Shown here one piece after another: positions 28,823 through 36,757 of a DNA stretch of 64,000 bases. How positions within the stretch are numbered: the stretch's first letter is position 1; each line of letters opens with the position of its first letter. Source of the stretch: Streptomyces filamentosus (GTDB taxonomy: Bacteria > Actinomycetota > Actinomycetes > Streptomycetales > Streptomycetaceae); NCBI RefSeq assembly GCF_014654895.1, contig NZ_BNBE01000003.1, forward strand, positions 1,020,501 to 1,084,500, given 5' to 3'. Made by a program: the position numbers and the translations under genes. The notes beneath the pieces were generated by a model. That model was not told where the DNA came from and did not search any database. It was given only the letters and a program-made list of their open reading frames with translations.

Positions 28823-29947
28823 ATGGCCGCATCCCCGAGCACCGCCCGGGCCCTCAACGACCGGCTCGCCCTGCGTCTGCTCCTGGACCGGGGCCCGTTG
28901 ACGGCAGCCCAGCTCAAGACCCTCACCGGGCTCTCCCGGCCCACCGTCGCCGACCTCGTCGAGCGGCTCAGCGGCTCCGGGCTCGTGCACGTCGTCGGCG
29001 AGGCCGGCGCCGAGCGCCGCGGACCCAACGCCAAGCTGTACGGACTCGTCGCCGACCGCGCCCACCTCGCCGCGCTCGACGTCCGCACCCGCTCCGTCAC
29101 GGTCGCCGTCACCGACCTGCTCGGCACCCCGCTGGCCCGGGCCTCCCTCCCCGTCGACGGGGACACCGGCACCGGCCCCGCCGTGGACGCGGCCGTCGCC
29201 CTCCTGGAGCGCACCGCCGCCGACGCGGGCGTCGAGCGGCTGCACTCCGTGGCGGTCGGCGCCCCCGGCCTCATCGACCCGGCCACCGGCGAGCTCCGCG
29301 ACTCCACCGGCCTGCCCGCCTGGCACCGCCGGCTCGCGAGCGTCCTCCAGGAACGGCTCCCGGCCCACGTGCTGCTGGAGAACGAGACCAACCTCGCGGC
29401 CGTCGCCGAGCTGCGCGAGGGCGCGGCCCGGGGCCGCGAGGACTTCGTCCTGCTCTGGCTCGGCCAGGGCGTGGGCGCCGCCGTCGTCCTCGGCGGGCGG
29501 CTGCGCCGGGGGGCCTCCGGCGGCGCCGGAGAGATCGGCTTCCTGCCCGTGCCCGGCACCTCCGGACTGCCCTCGGCCACCGGCTGCGAGGGCGGCTTCC
29601 ACGAGCTGGCCTGCCTCGCCGCCGTCGAGGCCCTCGCCGCCGTACACGGCCTCGACCCGGCAGGCGCCCTCGCCTCCGGACACGGCCCCTTCCTCGACGC
29701 CCTCGCCCGCCGGCTCGCGGTCGGCGCGGCGGCCGTCGCCGCCGTCCTGGACCCGGGCTGCGTGGTCCTCGCCGGCGAGACCGGCCACCAGGGCGGCCCG
29801 GAGCTCGCCGCCCGCGTCGAGGCCGAGCTGGCGGCGCTCTCCCCGCTGCGCACCGAGGTCCGCGCCACCACCCTGGGCGACGCGGCCGTGCTGCGCGGCG
29901 CGCTGCTGCGGGCCCGCGACGACGCCCAGGACGCGCTCTTCCCGTGA
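28823..29947 (+). CDS. ROK-family transcriptional regulator
   Basis: This 374-residue protein has an N-terminal winged helix-turn-helix (LTAAQLKTLTGLSRPTVADLVERL, ~25-50) and a C-terminal ROK sugar-kinase fold (VAVGAPGLIDPATGEL, LENETNLAAVAELREGAA, LGQGVGAAVVLGGRLRRGASGGAGEIG). The usual ROK zinc motif CxCGxxGC is not present; only GCEGGFHELACL remains, so zinc binding and sugar kinase activity are doubtful. It probably controls the divergent MFS gene via the palindrome at 28751. The sugar ligand is unknown. Confidence 0.9.
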   Translation: MAASPSTARALNDRLALRLLLDRGPLTAAQLKTLTGLSRPTVADLVERLSGSGLVHVVGEAGAERRGPNAKLYGLVADRAHLAALDVRTRSVTVAVTDLLGTPLARASLPVDGDTGTGPAVDAAVALLERTAADAGVERLHSVAVGAPGLIDPATGELRDSTGLPAWHRRLASVLQERLPAHVLLENETNLAAVAELREGAARGREDFVLLWLGQGVGAAVVLGGRLRRGASGGAGEIGFLPVPGTSGLPSATGCEGGFHELACLAAVEALAAVHGLDPAGALASGHGPFLDALARRLAVGAAAVAAVLDPGCVVLAGETGHQGGPELAARVEAELAALSPLRTEVRATTLGDAAVLRGALLRARDDAQDALFP

Positions 29948-30000
29948 GCGGGGCCGGGCGTCGCCCGGGACGCGCTCTTCCCTTGACCCGGTCTTCCCGC

Positions 30001-30041
30001 AGGGCGTCCGGCCCCGGGAGCAAGGGCGTCCGGCCCCGGGA
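30001..30041. repeat. Tandem 19-bp direct repeat downstream of the ROK gene
   Basis: AGGGCGTCCGGCCCCGGGA occurs exactly at 30001-30019 and 30023-30041 (period 22). A second pair, GGACGCGCTCTTCCC, lies at 29929-29943 (across the ROK 3' end) and 29968-29982. The 29948-30161 gap otherwise holds only the hairpin at 30092. The repeats suggest local duplication or slippage. Confidence 0.6.
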
Positions 30042-30091
30042 AACGCGACCGCGCCGCGCCCCGGACAGGGGGGCACGGCGCGGAGCGGGAG

Positions 30092-30128
30092 CCCGGCGGC
30101 GGCCAAGGGCCGTGAGACCGCCGCCGGG
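30092..30128. terminator. Bidirectional hairpin between ROK and chitinase genes
   Basis: CCCGGCGGCGG (30092-30102) pairs with CCGCCGCCGGG (30118-30128), loop 15 nt. It lies 33 bp beyond the chitinase stop and 144 bp after ROK; on the plus strand AGTTCTTTC follows. Confidence 0.55.
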
Positions 30129-30161
30129 AGTTCTTTCAGGGGTGGTGCGTCGGGCGCCGCG

Positions 30162-32531
30162 TCAGCAGGCGCCGAGGTCCTTCCAGACCCCCCACTCGCC
30201 GGTCGTGCCCGGCTCCTGGTTCTGGGTCCACCACTGGGCCTTCCACTTGCGGCCCTTGTGGGAGACCTCGTTGCCCGCGTTGTAGATCGTGCCGGCCACG
30301 TACGCCGGGGCGGTGCAGCCGGTGGGCGGCGTCGTCGGCGGGGTGGTCGGGGGAGTCGTCGGCGGGGTCGTCGGCGGCGTGGTGGGCGGGGTGGTCGGCG
30401 GGGTGGTGCCCGTGCCGGGCTCCACGACCGTCGTGCCGCGCGCCAGGTCGCCGGCGAGGGCGTACGAGGTGCCGTTGATGTTCACCGTCCAGTTGGAGGG
30501 GGTGGACACCGGCAGGTAGTAGTTGAACGCCAGGTCGATCGTGGCGCCCGGGGCGAGGGACTGCCAGGCCGGGAGCTTCAGGGAGACCCGGTGGAAGTCG
30601 CCCTTCAGGCCGCCCACGTTGGAGCCCGTGTGGTCGCTGCTGATGACCTTGGTGCCGAAGCCGGACTGGTCGGAGGCGTTGGCCGGGGCCGAGGTGCCGT
30701 AGTCGAACTGGAACTCCGTGCCGCCGGGCAGCGTGGTGTTCGTCCGGTTGGTGATCTTCACCTTGGGGGTGATCGGGTAGTTCGAGTCGCCCAGCTTGAA
30801 CTCGGTGAAGGCGGTCTCGATGTTCACGGCCTGCGTCGGGAGCGCCTTGTTGGACTTCTTGGCGCCGTACGGGGTCGCGGCCTTGAACTTGTCGTACATC
30901 AGCGAGGTGAGCGTGGAGCCCATCTCGTACTGGCCCTTGGCGGCGTTCCAGGCGTAGTCGCCGGCCATCTCCCAGACCATGGTGCCGCCGATGCCGCGGT
31001 CGACCACGTAGTCGGCCTTGGCGGCCACGGACTGCTCGTCCTCGGTGGAGAGGAAGACCTTCTTCTCGGCGTTCCACAGCCACGGCGCGACCAGGGTCGA
31101 GTCGTACTTGCGGGCGTAGGTGCCGGTCAGGGTGGTGTTCGCGGGGAAGCCGTACTGGGTGACGTAGTCGCCGACGATCCCCTTCTCCAGGTTCTTGGCG
31201 TGCCACATCGGGTTGGAGCCGGCGGGCGACTCCTTGCCCGCGGTGTCCTTGTCGTGCCACAGGTTGTCGATGCCGACGGCGCCGTCACCGCACTTGGTCA
31301 GACCGGCGCCGGCCGGGCAGGTGGCCGCGCTGGCCTTGCCCCAGAGGCCGTCGGTGCCGCCCTGCACGTTCTTGTGGCCGCGGGTGTAGTACGGCAGGCC
31401 GATGTTGATGCGGCCGGCCGGCATGGAGCCGCGGAAGTAGTGGTAGGCCCAGTCGGTGTTGAGGTAGCCGAGGGAGCCGTACTGCGAGGAGCCGTAGACG
31501 TTGGCCGCGGCGAGCTCGCCGTCCTTGCCGTCGTCGAAGAGCGAGGCGTTCGGGCCGACGTACTCGTTCCAGGCGCCGTGCAGGTCGTACGACATGATGT
31601 TGACGTAGTCCAGGTACTTCTGCATCTGGAACGTCTCCATGCCGCGCAGCAGGTAGCCGGAGGACGGGGCGGCGACGGTCAGCAGGTAGTGCTTGCCGTC
31701 GGCGGCGCCGGCCGTGTCCAGCTTCTCGCGCAGGGACTTCATGAGGGCCGCGTAGCCCTGGACCAGGCCCGCGCGGCGCGCGTTGGCGAGGCTCCAGTCG
31801 AGCGGGTTGCCCGCGTCCTTCATGGTGGTCGGGTACTCGTAGTCGATGTCGACGCCGTTGAACCCGTACTTGCGGATGAAGTCGACCGCCGAGGTGGCGA
31901 AGGTGTCGATGCCGGCCTGGTTGACCGAGCCGTCGGCGTTGGTGGCCATCGAGTAGAAGCCGCCGGAGTTCACCCGGTCGCCGTTGTCGGCGAAGTAGCC
32001 GCCGGTCTCCGCCCAGCCGCCGACCGAGATCAGCGTCTTGACGTCCGGGTACTGCTTCTTGAACTTGTTCAGCAGGTTGAAGTGGCCCTTGTAGGGGAGG
32101 GCCGGGTCCATCTCGGCGCCGGCCACGCCGGGCCAGGTCATGCCGGTGGCGGCGTTGTTCGGGCCGTCCGTGCCGACCGAGAGCTTGTTGTCGCTGCCGA
32201 CGTGCCCGAAGGCGTAGTTGATGTGGGTGATCTTGTTCCACGGGATGTTGTTGGCGAGGTAGGCGGGCTCGCCGTTCTTGCCGGTGCGCCAGCCCGTGAA
32301 GTAGCCGATGACGCGGCGCTGGTGGTCGGCGCCCATCTTCTCGCGGCCCTCGGCGTCGTAGACCGAGCAGTAGGGGACGTCGACGCCGGGCGTCTTGTAC
32401 AGGCCGTCGGGGCGACAGGACTCGTTGTCGGCCGCGTACGAGACGCCGCCGGCGAGCGAGCTGAGCAGCAGACCGGTGACGGCGACACCGGAAGCGAGCA
32501 GCGACGCTCTCTTGGTCGTGGGGGACAGCAC
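30162..32531 (-). CDS. Secreted GH18 chitinase with C-terminal CBM5/12 chitin-binding domain
   Basis: This 789-residue enzyme has a signal peptide (KRASLLASGVAVTGLLLSSLAGGVSYA, ~5-33) and a GH18 domain (~60-480). The catalytic strand reads FNGVDIDYEYP, keeping DxDxE but with Asn for the first Asp of DxxDxDxE. MVWEMAGDYAW lies in the last barrel strand. A beta-sandwich domain follows (~515-660), then a (TTPP)n linker of about 28 residues and a C-terminal CBM5/12 domain with WKAQWWTQNQEPG. GTG 32531 has GAGGAGGA upstream. The promoter carries the classic Streptomyces chitinase direct repeats, so DasR control and induction by chitin are expected. Confidence 0.93.
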   Translation of the reverse strand: MLSPTTKRASLLASGVAVTGLLLSSLAGGVSYAADNESCRPDGLYKTPGVDVPYCSVYDAEGREKMGADHQRRVIGYFTGWRTGKNGEPAYLANNIPWNKITHINYAFGHVGSDNKLSVGTDGPNNAATGMTWPGVAGAEMDPALPYKGHFNLLNKFKKQYPDVKTLISVGGWAETGGYFADNGDRVNSGGFYSMATNADGSVNQAGIDTFATSAVDFIRKYGFNGVDIDYEYPTTMKDAGNPLDWSLANARRAGLVQGYAALMKSLREKLDTAGAADGKHYLLTVAAPSSGYLLRGMETFQMQKYLDYVNIMSYDLHGAWNEYVGPNASLFDDGKDGELAAANVYGSSQYGSLGYLNTDWAYHYFRGSMPAGRINIGLPYYTRGHKNVQGGTDGLWGKASAATCPAGAGLTKCGDGAVGIDNLWHDKDTAGKESPAGSNPMWHAKNLEKGIVGDYVTQYGFPANTTLTGTYARKYDSTLVAPWLWNAEKKVFLSTEDEQSVAAKADYVVDRGIGGTMVWEMAGDYAWNAAKGQYEMGSTLTSLMYDKFKAATPYGAKKSNKALPTQAVNIETAFTEFKLGDSNYPITPKVKITNRTNTTLPGGTEFQFDYGTSAPANASDQSGFGTKVISSDHTGSNVGGLKGDFHRVSLKLPAWQSLAPGATIDLAFNYYLPVSTPSNWTVNINGTSYALAGDLARGTTVVEPGTGTTPPTTPPTTPPTTPPTTPPTTPPTTPPTGCTAPAYVAGTIYNAGNEVSHKGRKWKAQWWTQNQEPGTTGEWGVWKDLGAC
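30322..30408 (-). repeat. 12-bp-period repeat encoding the TTPP linker of the chitinase
   Basis: A run of about seven GGVGTSGTCGGC-like 12-bp units encodes TTPPTTPP. It is a proline-threonine linker between the catalytic part and the chitin-binding domain and may vary in copy number between strains. Confidence 0.8.
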
Positions 32532-32641
32532 GATCTGGTCCTCCTCGGGGAGGTGGGAAAACACGCAACGAACAAGGGGGTGGTACGTGTTGGGCCCGTG
32601 GCGTGCGCACACCGCCGGGCCGTTCCTCGGAGGTGACACGG

Positions 32642-32683
32642 ACATTAAGAGGACTAGACCAGTGCGTCAATAGGTCTGGACCA
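32642..32683 (-). promoter_or_regulatory. Chitinase promoter with direct-repeat operator (DasR-type)
   Basis: On the minus strand, TTGACG (32670-32665), 17 bp, TAATGT (32647-32642) is a near-consensus promoter. Two 12-bp direct repeats flank and overlap it: TGGTCCAGACCT (32683-32672), identical to the published Streptomyces chitinase repeat consensus as I recall it, and TGGTCTAGTCCT (32661-32650), with one mismatch. The second lies inside the spacer, where a repressor would block polymerase. A leader of about 105 nt follows. Confidence 0.8.
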
Positions 32684-32777
32684 ACGGAAGATTCCGTGGG
32701 ACCGTGTGAGTCATCGCACAGGGAGCGTGCGCATGACCGTTGACACGGCGTGGCACACTGGCCCTGTATCAGCAGCA

Positions 32778-32904
32778 GCGCACTCCGGGGTCGGTGTAAT
32801 TCCGAACCGGCGGTATAGTCCGCGACCCGTCCGCAAGCCAGCGGCCGGTTGACCAGGTGAGATTCCTGGACCGACGGTGAAAGTCCGGATGGGAGGCAGT
32901 GCGC
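32778..32904 (+). ncRNA. FMN riboswitch (RFN element) of the riboflavin operon
   Basis: Conserved RFN blocks are present in order: GCGCACTCCGGGGTCGGTGT, AATTCCGAACCGGCGGTATA, GTTGACCAGGTGA-ATTCCTGGACCGACGGT, AAAGTCCGGATGGGAGGCAG and closing AGTGCGC. P1 pairs 32778-32784 with 32898-32904. FMN binding should reduce expression of the downstream rib genes. The distance to ribE (about 450 nt) is long. No obvious terminator was picked out in between, so the off-switch mechanism is unclear. Confidence 0.96.
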
Positions 32905-33080
32905 GGCGGGCGACCCCCGACAGGGGTGTGCCGGCCGTACGTCCGCTGGTCGCCGCGATCCGTCGCCGGCGCACCCGTGGATCTCCGGCCGTACCGGCAT
33001 ACCCCCTGCGCGGCGGCGTACCCGCTCTCTGTCGTCCAGACAGGCCCCGGAGTCCGTGCCCGAAGAGGCAGGAGGACCCG

Positions 33081-33353
33081 GTGGGCCGGCACGACAGCAC
33101 CACCCTCACCGCCGCCACGCGGCGCCCCGCGGAGCCCGTGGCCCGCGCGGCCGGTTCCCCCCGCGCCGAGGCCCGTGCCCCGCGCCCCGGGACCGGCACC
33201 CTCCCCTCCCCCGACGGCACGCCGCGCCCGGACGCCCCCGCGGGCGCCGGAATCACCAGCCCCACGCGCGTGTTGCGGCTCGACGTCATCGAGACCGCAC
33301 GCATCGGATCCGATATCCGCTTCCCCGCCGTCCCGACCGTCAAGGGAGCCTGA
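33081..33353 (+). CDS. Small leader ORF between FMN riboswitch and ribE
   Basis: This 90-codon ORF starts at GTG 33081 with GGAGGA (33071-33076) and ends 2 bp before the ribE start, as expected for translational coupling. The peptide (MGRHDSTTLTAATRRPAEP ... LRLDVIETARIGSDIRFPAVPTVKGA) is Ala/Pro/Arg-rich in the middle, with a more ordered C-terminal third. I recognise no domain. It may be a real small gene, a coupling leader, or an untranslated spacer that is open by chance. The ORF frame also extends back into the riboswitch, which is not a plausible start. Confidence 0.45.
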   Translation: MGRHDSTTLTAATRRPAEPVARAAGSPRAEARAPRPGTGTLPSPDGTPRPDAPAGAGITSPTRVLRLDVIETARIGSDIRFPAVPTVKGA

Positions 33354-33355
33354 CC

Positions 33356-33964
33356 GTGTTCACCGGAATCGTCGAAGAACTGGGCGAGGTCGTCGCCGTC
33401 GAGCAGCTGGAGGACGCCTCCCGCTTCCGGCTGCGCGGCCCCCTGGTCACGGAAGGCGCCCGGCACGGCGACTCCATCGCCGTCAACGGTGTCTGTCTCA
33501 CGGTCGTCGAGTCCGGCGACGGCGAGTTCACCGCCGACGTCATGGCCGAGACCCTCAGGCGGTCCAGCCTCGGCGCCCTCGAACCCGGCTCCCGGGTCAA
33601 CCTGGAGCGCCCCATGGCCGTCGGCGGCCGGCTCGGCGGACACATCGTCCAGGGCCACGTGGACGGCACCGGCACCGTCCTGGAGCGCACCCCCTCCGAG
33701 CACTGGGAGCTGGTCAGGGTCGGCCTCCCCGCCGCGCTCGCCCGCTACGTCGTCGAGAAGGGCTCGATCACGGTCGACGGCGTCAGCCTCACCGTCGTCG
33801 AGGTCGGCGACGACTGGTTCACCATCAGCCTCATCCCCACCACCCTCGCCCTGACCACGCTGGGCCACAAGGGCCCCGGCGCCCCGGTCAACCTCGAAGT
33901 GGACGTCATCGCCAAGTACGTCGAGCGGCTGCTCGGCCCGAACGCACAGGAGACCGGCAAGTGA
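33356..33964 (+). CDS. ribE: Riboflavin synthase alpha chain
   Basis: This 202-residue protein forms riboflavin by dismutation of two 6,7-dimethyl-8-ribityllumazine molecules. It starts MFTGIVEELGEV at GTG 33356, with AGGGAG 7 bp upstream. The two lumazine-binding half-domains each carry the family repeat: DSIAVNGVCLTVV (~43-55) and GSITVDGVSLTVV (~138-150). GGHIVQGHVDGTG lies between them. It is called ribB in S. davaonensis nomenclature. Its stop overlaps the ribM GTG (GTGA). Confidence 0.96.
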   Translation: MFTGIVEELGEVVAVEQLEDASRFRLRGPLVTEGARHGDSIAVNGVCLTVVESGDGEFTADVMAETLRRSSLGALEPGSRVNLERPMAVGGRLGGHIVQGHVDGTGTVLERTPSEHWELVRVGLPAALARYVVEKGSITVDGVSLTVVEVGDDWFTISLIPTTLALTTLGHKGPGAPVNLEVDVIAKYVERLLGPNAQETGK

Positions 33965-34596
33965 ACTGGCTCAACTCCGAGGCGTTCGCCGTCTTCGGCC
34001 AGCACATCATGTGGTCCGACATGCTCGGCAACGTCATCGGCCTCATAGCCCTGGCCCTCGGCTGGCGCCGCTCCATCCTCACCTGGCCCGCCCAGCTCCT
34101 CTCCGGCCTGATCCTGGTCGGCGCCTACGCCTCCGCCCACCTCGCCGGCGGCGTCGGCAAGCAGCTCCTCGTCATCGGCGTCGCCGCCTGGGGCTGGTGG
34201 CAGTGGAACCGGGGCCGGCAGCAGGCCCAGGACGGCTCCATCGCCGTCCGCTTCGCCACCTGGAGGGAGCGCGGCGCCCTCGCCGGCGGCGCCCTCCTCG
34301 GCACCCTCGCCGTCGGCGGGCTCTTCACCCTCTTCCCGTCGCTCTCCTGGAGCCCGTGGGCCGACGCGTACATCTTCGTCGGCACCCTCGTCGCGATGGT
34401 CGCCCAGGCCCGCGGGCTGGTCGAGTTCTGGTTCGCCTGGCTCCTCGTCGACCTCGTCGGCGTCCCGCTCGCCTTCAGCAGCGGCCTCGCCTTCTCCGGC
34501 CTCGTCTACGTCGTCTACTTCGCCCTCGTCCTGTGGGGCATGCGCGACTGGTGGCTCCGGTCCCGCACCCCCGTCCTGGAAGGAGCCCCCGCATGA
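33961..34596 (+). CDS. ribM: Riboflavin/roseoflavin transporter of the PnuC-like RibM family
   Basis: This 211-residue membrane protein has about 6-7 hydrophobic segments (GNVIGLIALALGW, LLSGLILVGAYA, LVIGVAAWGWWQW, FVGTLVAMVAQA, WLLVDLVGVPLAF, LVYVVYFALVLWGMRDWW). PnuC-fold transporters of this type, placed in rib operons (ribB-M-A-H in S. davaonensis), import riboflavin and its analogue roseoflavin. The GTG overlaps the ribE stop and has AGGAGA upstream; its own stop overlaps ribBA ATGA. It lies under FMN riboswitch control. Confidence 0.9.
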   Translation: MNWLNSEAFAVFGQHIMWSDMLGNVIGLIALALGWRRSILTWPAQLLSGLILVGAYASAHLAGGVGKQLLVIGVAAWGWWQWNRGRQQAQDGSIAVRFATWRERGALAGGALLGTLAVGGLFTLFPSLSWSPWADAYIFVGTLVAMVAQARGLVEFWFAWLLVDLVGVPLAFSSGLAFSGLVYVVYFALVLWGMRDWWLRSRTPVLEGAPA

Positions 34597-35873
34597 ACAG
34601 CGCCCCGTCCGTCTGGGACACCGAGGACCTCGCCCTCGACCCCGTCGAGCAGGCGATCCGCGACATCGCCGCCGGCCGCCCCGTCGTCGTCGTCGACGAC
34701 GAGGACCGCGAGAACGAGGGCGACCTCGTCATCGCCGCCGAGAAGGCCACCCCCGAGGTCGTCGCCTTCATGATGAGCGAGTGCCGCGGCCTGATCTGCG
34801 CCCCCATGGAGGACGCGGAGCTGGAGCGGCTCCGCCTCCCGCAGATGGTCGAGCACAACACCGAGTCGATGCGGACCGCCTTCACCGTCTCCGTCGACGC
34901 GGGCCCCGAGCACGGCGTCACCACCGGCATCTCCGCCGCCGACCGCGCCACCACCCTCCGGATGCTCGCGAGCGGCCGCCACGAGCCCTCCGACTTCGTC
35001 CGCCCCGGCCACGTCTTCCCGCTGCGCGCCCGCGAGGGCGGGGTCCTCGCCCGCCCCGGGCACACCGAGGCCGCCGTCGACCTCGCCCGTCTCGCGGGCC
35101 TGCGCCCGGCCGGCGCGATCGTCGAGATCGCCGGCGAGGACGGCGTGATGCTCCGCCTGCCGGAGCTGATCCCCTTCGCCCGCAAGCACGGCCTGACGAT
35201 CATCTCCATCGAGGACCTGATCGCCTACCGCCGCTCCGCCGAGCCCACCGTCCGCCGCGAGGCCGAGGTCCACCTCCCCACCGCCCACGGCGACTTCACC
35301 GCCTACGGCTACCGCTCCACCGTCGACGGCGTCGAGCACGTCGCCCTCGTCCACGGCGAGCTCGGCGACGGCACCGGCGTCCTCGTCCGCGTCCACTCCG
35401 AATGCCTCACCGGCGACGTCTTCCACTCGCTGCGCTGCGACTGCGGCCCCCAGCTCCAGGCGTCCATGGACCGCATCCAGGAGGCCGGCCGCGGCGTCGT
35501 CGTCTACCTCCGCGGCCACGAGGGACGCGGCATCGGCCTGCTCTCCAAGCTGCGCGCGTACGAGCTCCAGGAACGCGGCCGCGACACCCTCGACGCCAAC
35601 CTGGAGCTCGGGCTCCCCGCCGACGCCCGCGACTACGCGGCCGGCGCGCAGATCCTCGGTGACCTCGGCGTCCGCAGCCTCCGGCTGATGACCAACAACC
35701 CCGACAAGGTCGACGCCCTCACCCGGCACGGCCTCGTCGTCGAGGGCCGGGAGCCCATGCCGGTCCAGGCCGGCGAGCACAACCTCCGCTACCTGCGCAC
35801 CAAGCGGGACCGGATGGGCCACGACCTGCCCTGGCTGGACGGCTCCCCGGCCTCCACCTGCGGCAACCAGTAA
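34593..35873 (+). CDS. ribBA: Bifunctional 3,4-dihydroxy-2-butanone-4-phosphate synthase / GTP cyclohydrolase II
   Basis: This 426-residue fusion supplies both entry precursors of riboflavin. The N-terminal DHBP synthase (~1-215) has VVVDDEDRENEGDLVIAAE and RPGHVFPLRAREGGVLARPGHTEA. The C-terminal GTP cyclohydrolase II (~220-420) has VRVHSECLTGDVFHSLRCDCGPQL, with the zinc cysteines, then YLRGHEGRGIGL and RLMTNNPDK. ATG 34593 overlaps the ribM stop (ATGA) with AAGGAG upstream. Both halves look intact. Confidence 0.97.
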   Translation: MNSAPSVWDTEDLALDPVEQAIRDIAAGRPVVVVDDEDRENEGDLVIAAEKATPEVVAFMMSECRGLICAPMEDAELERLRLPQMVEHNTESMRTAFTVSVDAGPEHGVTTGISAADRATTLRMLASGRHEPSDFVRPGHVFPLRAREGGVLARPGHTEAAVDLARLAGLRPAGAIVEIAGEDGVMLRLPELIPFARKHGLTIISIEDLIAYRRSAEPTVRREAEVHLPTAHGDFTAYGYRSTVDGVEHVALVHGELGDGTGVLVRVHSECLTGDVFHSLRCDCGPQLQASMDRIQEAGRGVVVYLRGHEGRGIGLLSKLRAYELQERGRDTLDANLELGLPADARDYAAGAQILGDLGVRSLRLMTNNPDKVDALTRHGLVVEGREPMPVQAGEHNLRYLRTKRDRMGHDLPWLDGSPASTCGNQ

Positions 35874-35904
35874 CCACGTACGTACGAAACCGGCTAGGAG
35901 AGAC

Positions 35905-36390
35905 ATGAGCGGCAAGGGCGCACCCGTCCTCAGCGTGAAGAACTGCGGCGACCTCCGGGTCGCGGTCATCGCGGCGCAGTGGCACGAGAAGATCATGGAC
36001 GGCCTCGTCGACGGCGCCCTGCGCGCCCTCGCCGAGCTCGGCATCGACGAGCCGACGCTGCTGCGCGTCCCCGGCAGCTTCGAACTCCCGGTCGTGGCGA
36101 AGGTCCTCGCGGGCCGCGGCTACGATGCCATCGTGGCGCTCGGCGTCGTCATCCGCGGCGGAACGCCGCACTTCGAGTACGTGTGCCAGGGCGTCACCCA
36201 CGGCCTCACCCAGGTCTCGATCGACACCGGCGTACCCGTCGGATTCGGCGTCCTCACCGTCGACAACGAGGAACAGGCGCTCGACCGCGCGGGCCTCGAA
36301 GGATCCTCCGAGGACAAGGGTCACGAAGCGGTCACCGCCGCCGTCGCCACCGCCACCACCCTGCGGACGGTCAGCGAACCCTGGCGCTAG
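35905..36390 (+). CDS. ribH: 6,7-dimethyl-8-ribityllumazine synthase
   Basis: This 161-residue protein condenses DHBP with the pyrimidine intermediate to form the lumazine precursor of riboflavin. Family motifs are VAVIAAQWHEKIMDGLVDGAL, LLRVPGSFELPVVAKVLA, VALGVVIRGGTPHFEYVC (catalytic His) and GVLTVDNEEQALDRAG. Such proteins often assemble as icosahedral or pentameric shells. AGGAGAG precedes the ATG. It is the last gene of the rib operon, and hisE begins 35 bp later. Confidence 0.97.
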   Translation: MSGKGAPVLSVKNCGDLRVAVIAAQWHEKIMDGLVDGALRALAELGIDEPTLLRVPGSFELPVVAKVLAGRGYDAIVALGVVIRGGTPHFEYVCQGVTHGLTQVSIDTGVPVGFGVLTVDNEEQALDRAGLEGSSEDKGHEAVTAAVATATTLRTVSEPWR

Positions 36391-36425
36391 TGACGCGACC
36401 CTCACCCCGTACCCTTAGGACCATC

Positions 36426-36707
36426 ATGGCGAACGAAACCCGAAAGAGCTTCGAAGAGCTCTTCTCCGAGCTCAAGCTCAAGGCAGAGACCGGCGACCCG
36501 GCCACCTCCCGCACCGCGGAACTGGTGGGCAAGGGCGTCCACGCCATCGGCAAGAAGGTCGTCGAGGAGGCCGCCGAGGTCTGGATGGCCGCCGAGTACG
36601 AGGGCAAGGAAGCCGCCGCCGAGGAGATCTCGCAGCTGCTGTACCACGTCCAGGTGATGATGGTCGCCCGCGGGATCTCGCTCGACGACGTCTACGCCCA
36701 CCTCTGA
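36426..36707 (+). CDS. hisE: Phosphoribosyl-ATP pyrophosphohydrolase
   Basis: This 93-residue enzyme converts phosphoribosyl-ATP to phosphoribosyl-AMP, the second step of histidine synthesis. It is a stand-alone HisE (not fused to HisI), with the MazG-like helical motif GKKVVEEAAEVWMAAEYEGKEAAAEEISQLLYH. ATG 36426 is preceded by TTAGGA. hisG follows 50 bp downstream and the two are probably co-transcribed. Confidence 0.95.
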   Translation: MANETRKSFEELFSELKLKAETGDPATSRTAELVGKGVHAIGKKVVEEAAEVWMAAEYEGKEAAAEEISQLLYHVQVMMVARGISLDDVYAHL

Positions 36708-36757
36708 GCACACGCACATCCCCCTCCCCAGAACTCCAGACAAAGGAAGCTGACCCC

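Noticed and set aside
30322..30408. CRISPR-like short repeat array
   Set aside because: The 12-bp units have no unique spacers and encode a TTPP linker in frame with the chitinase.
32877..33080. Upstream extension of the riboswitch-proximal ORF to ATG 32877
   Set aside because: The start lies inside conserved riboswitch bases and has no ribosome-binding site.
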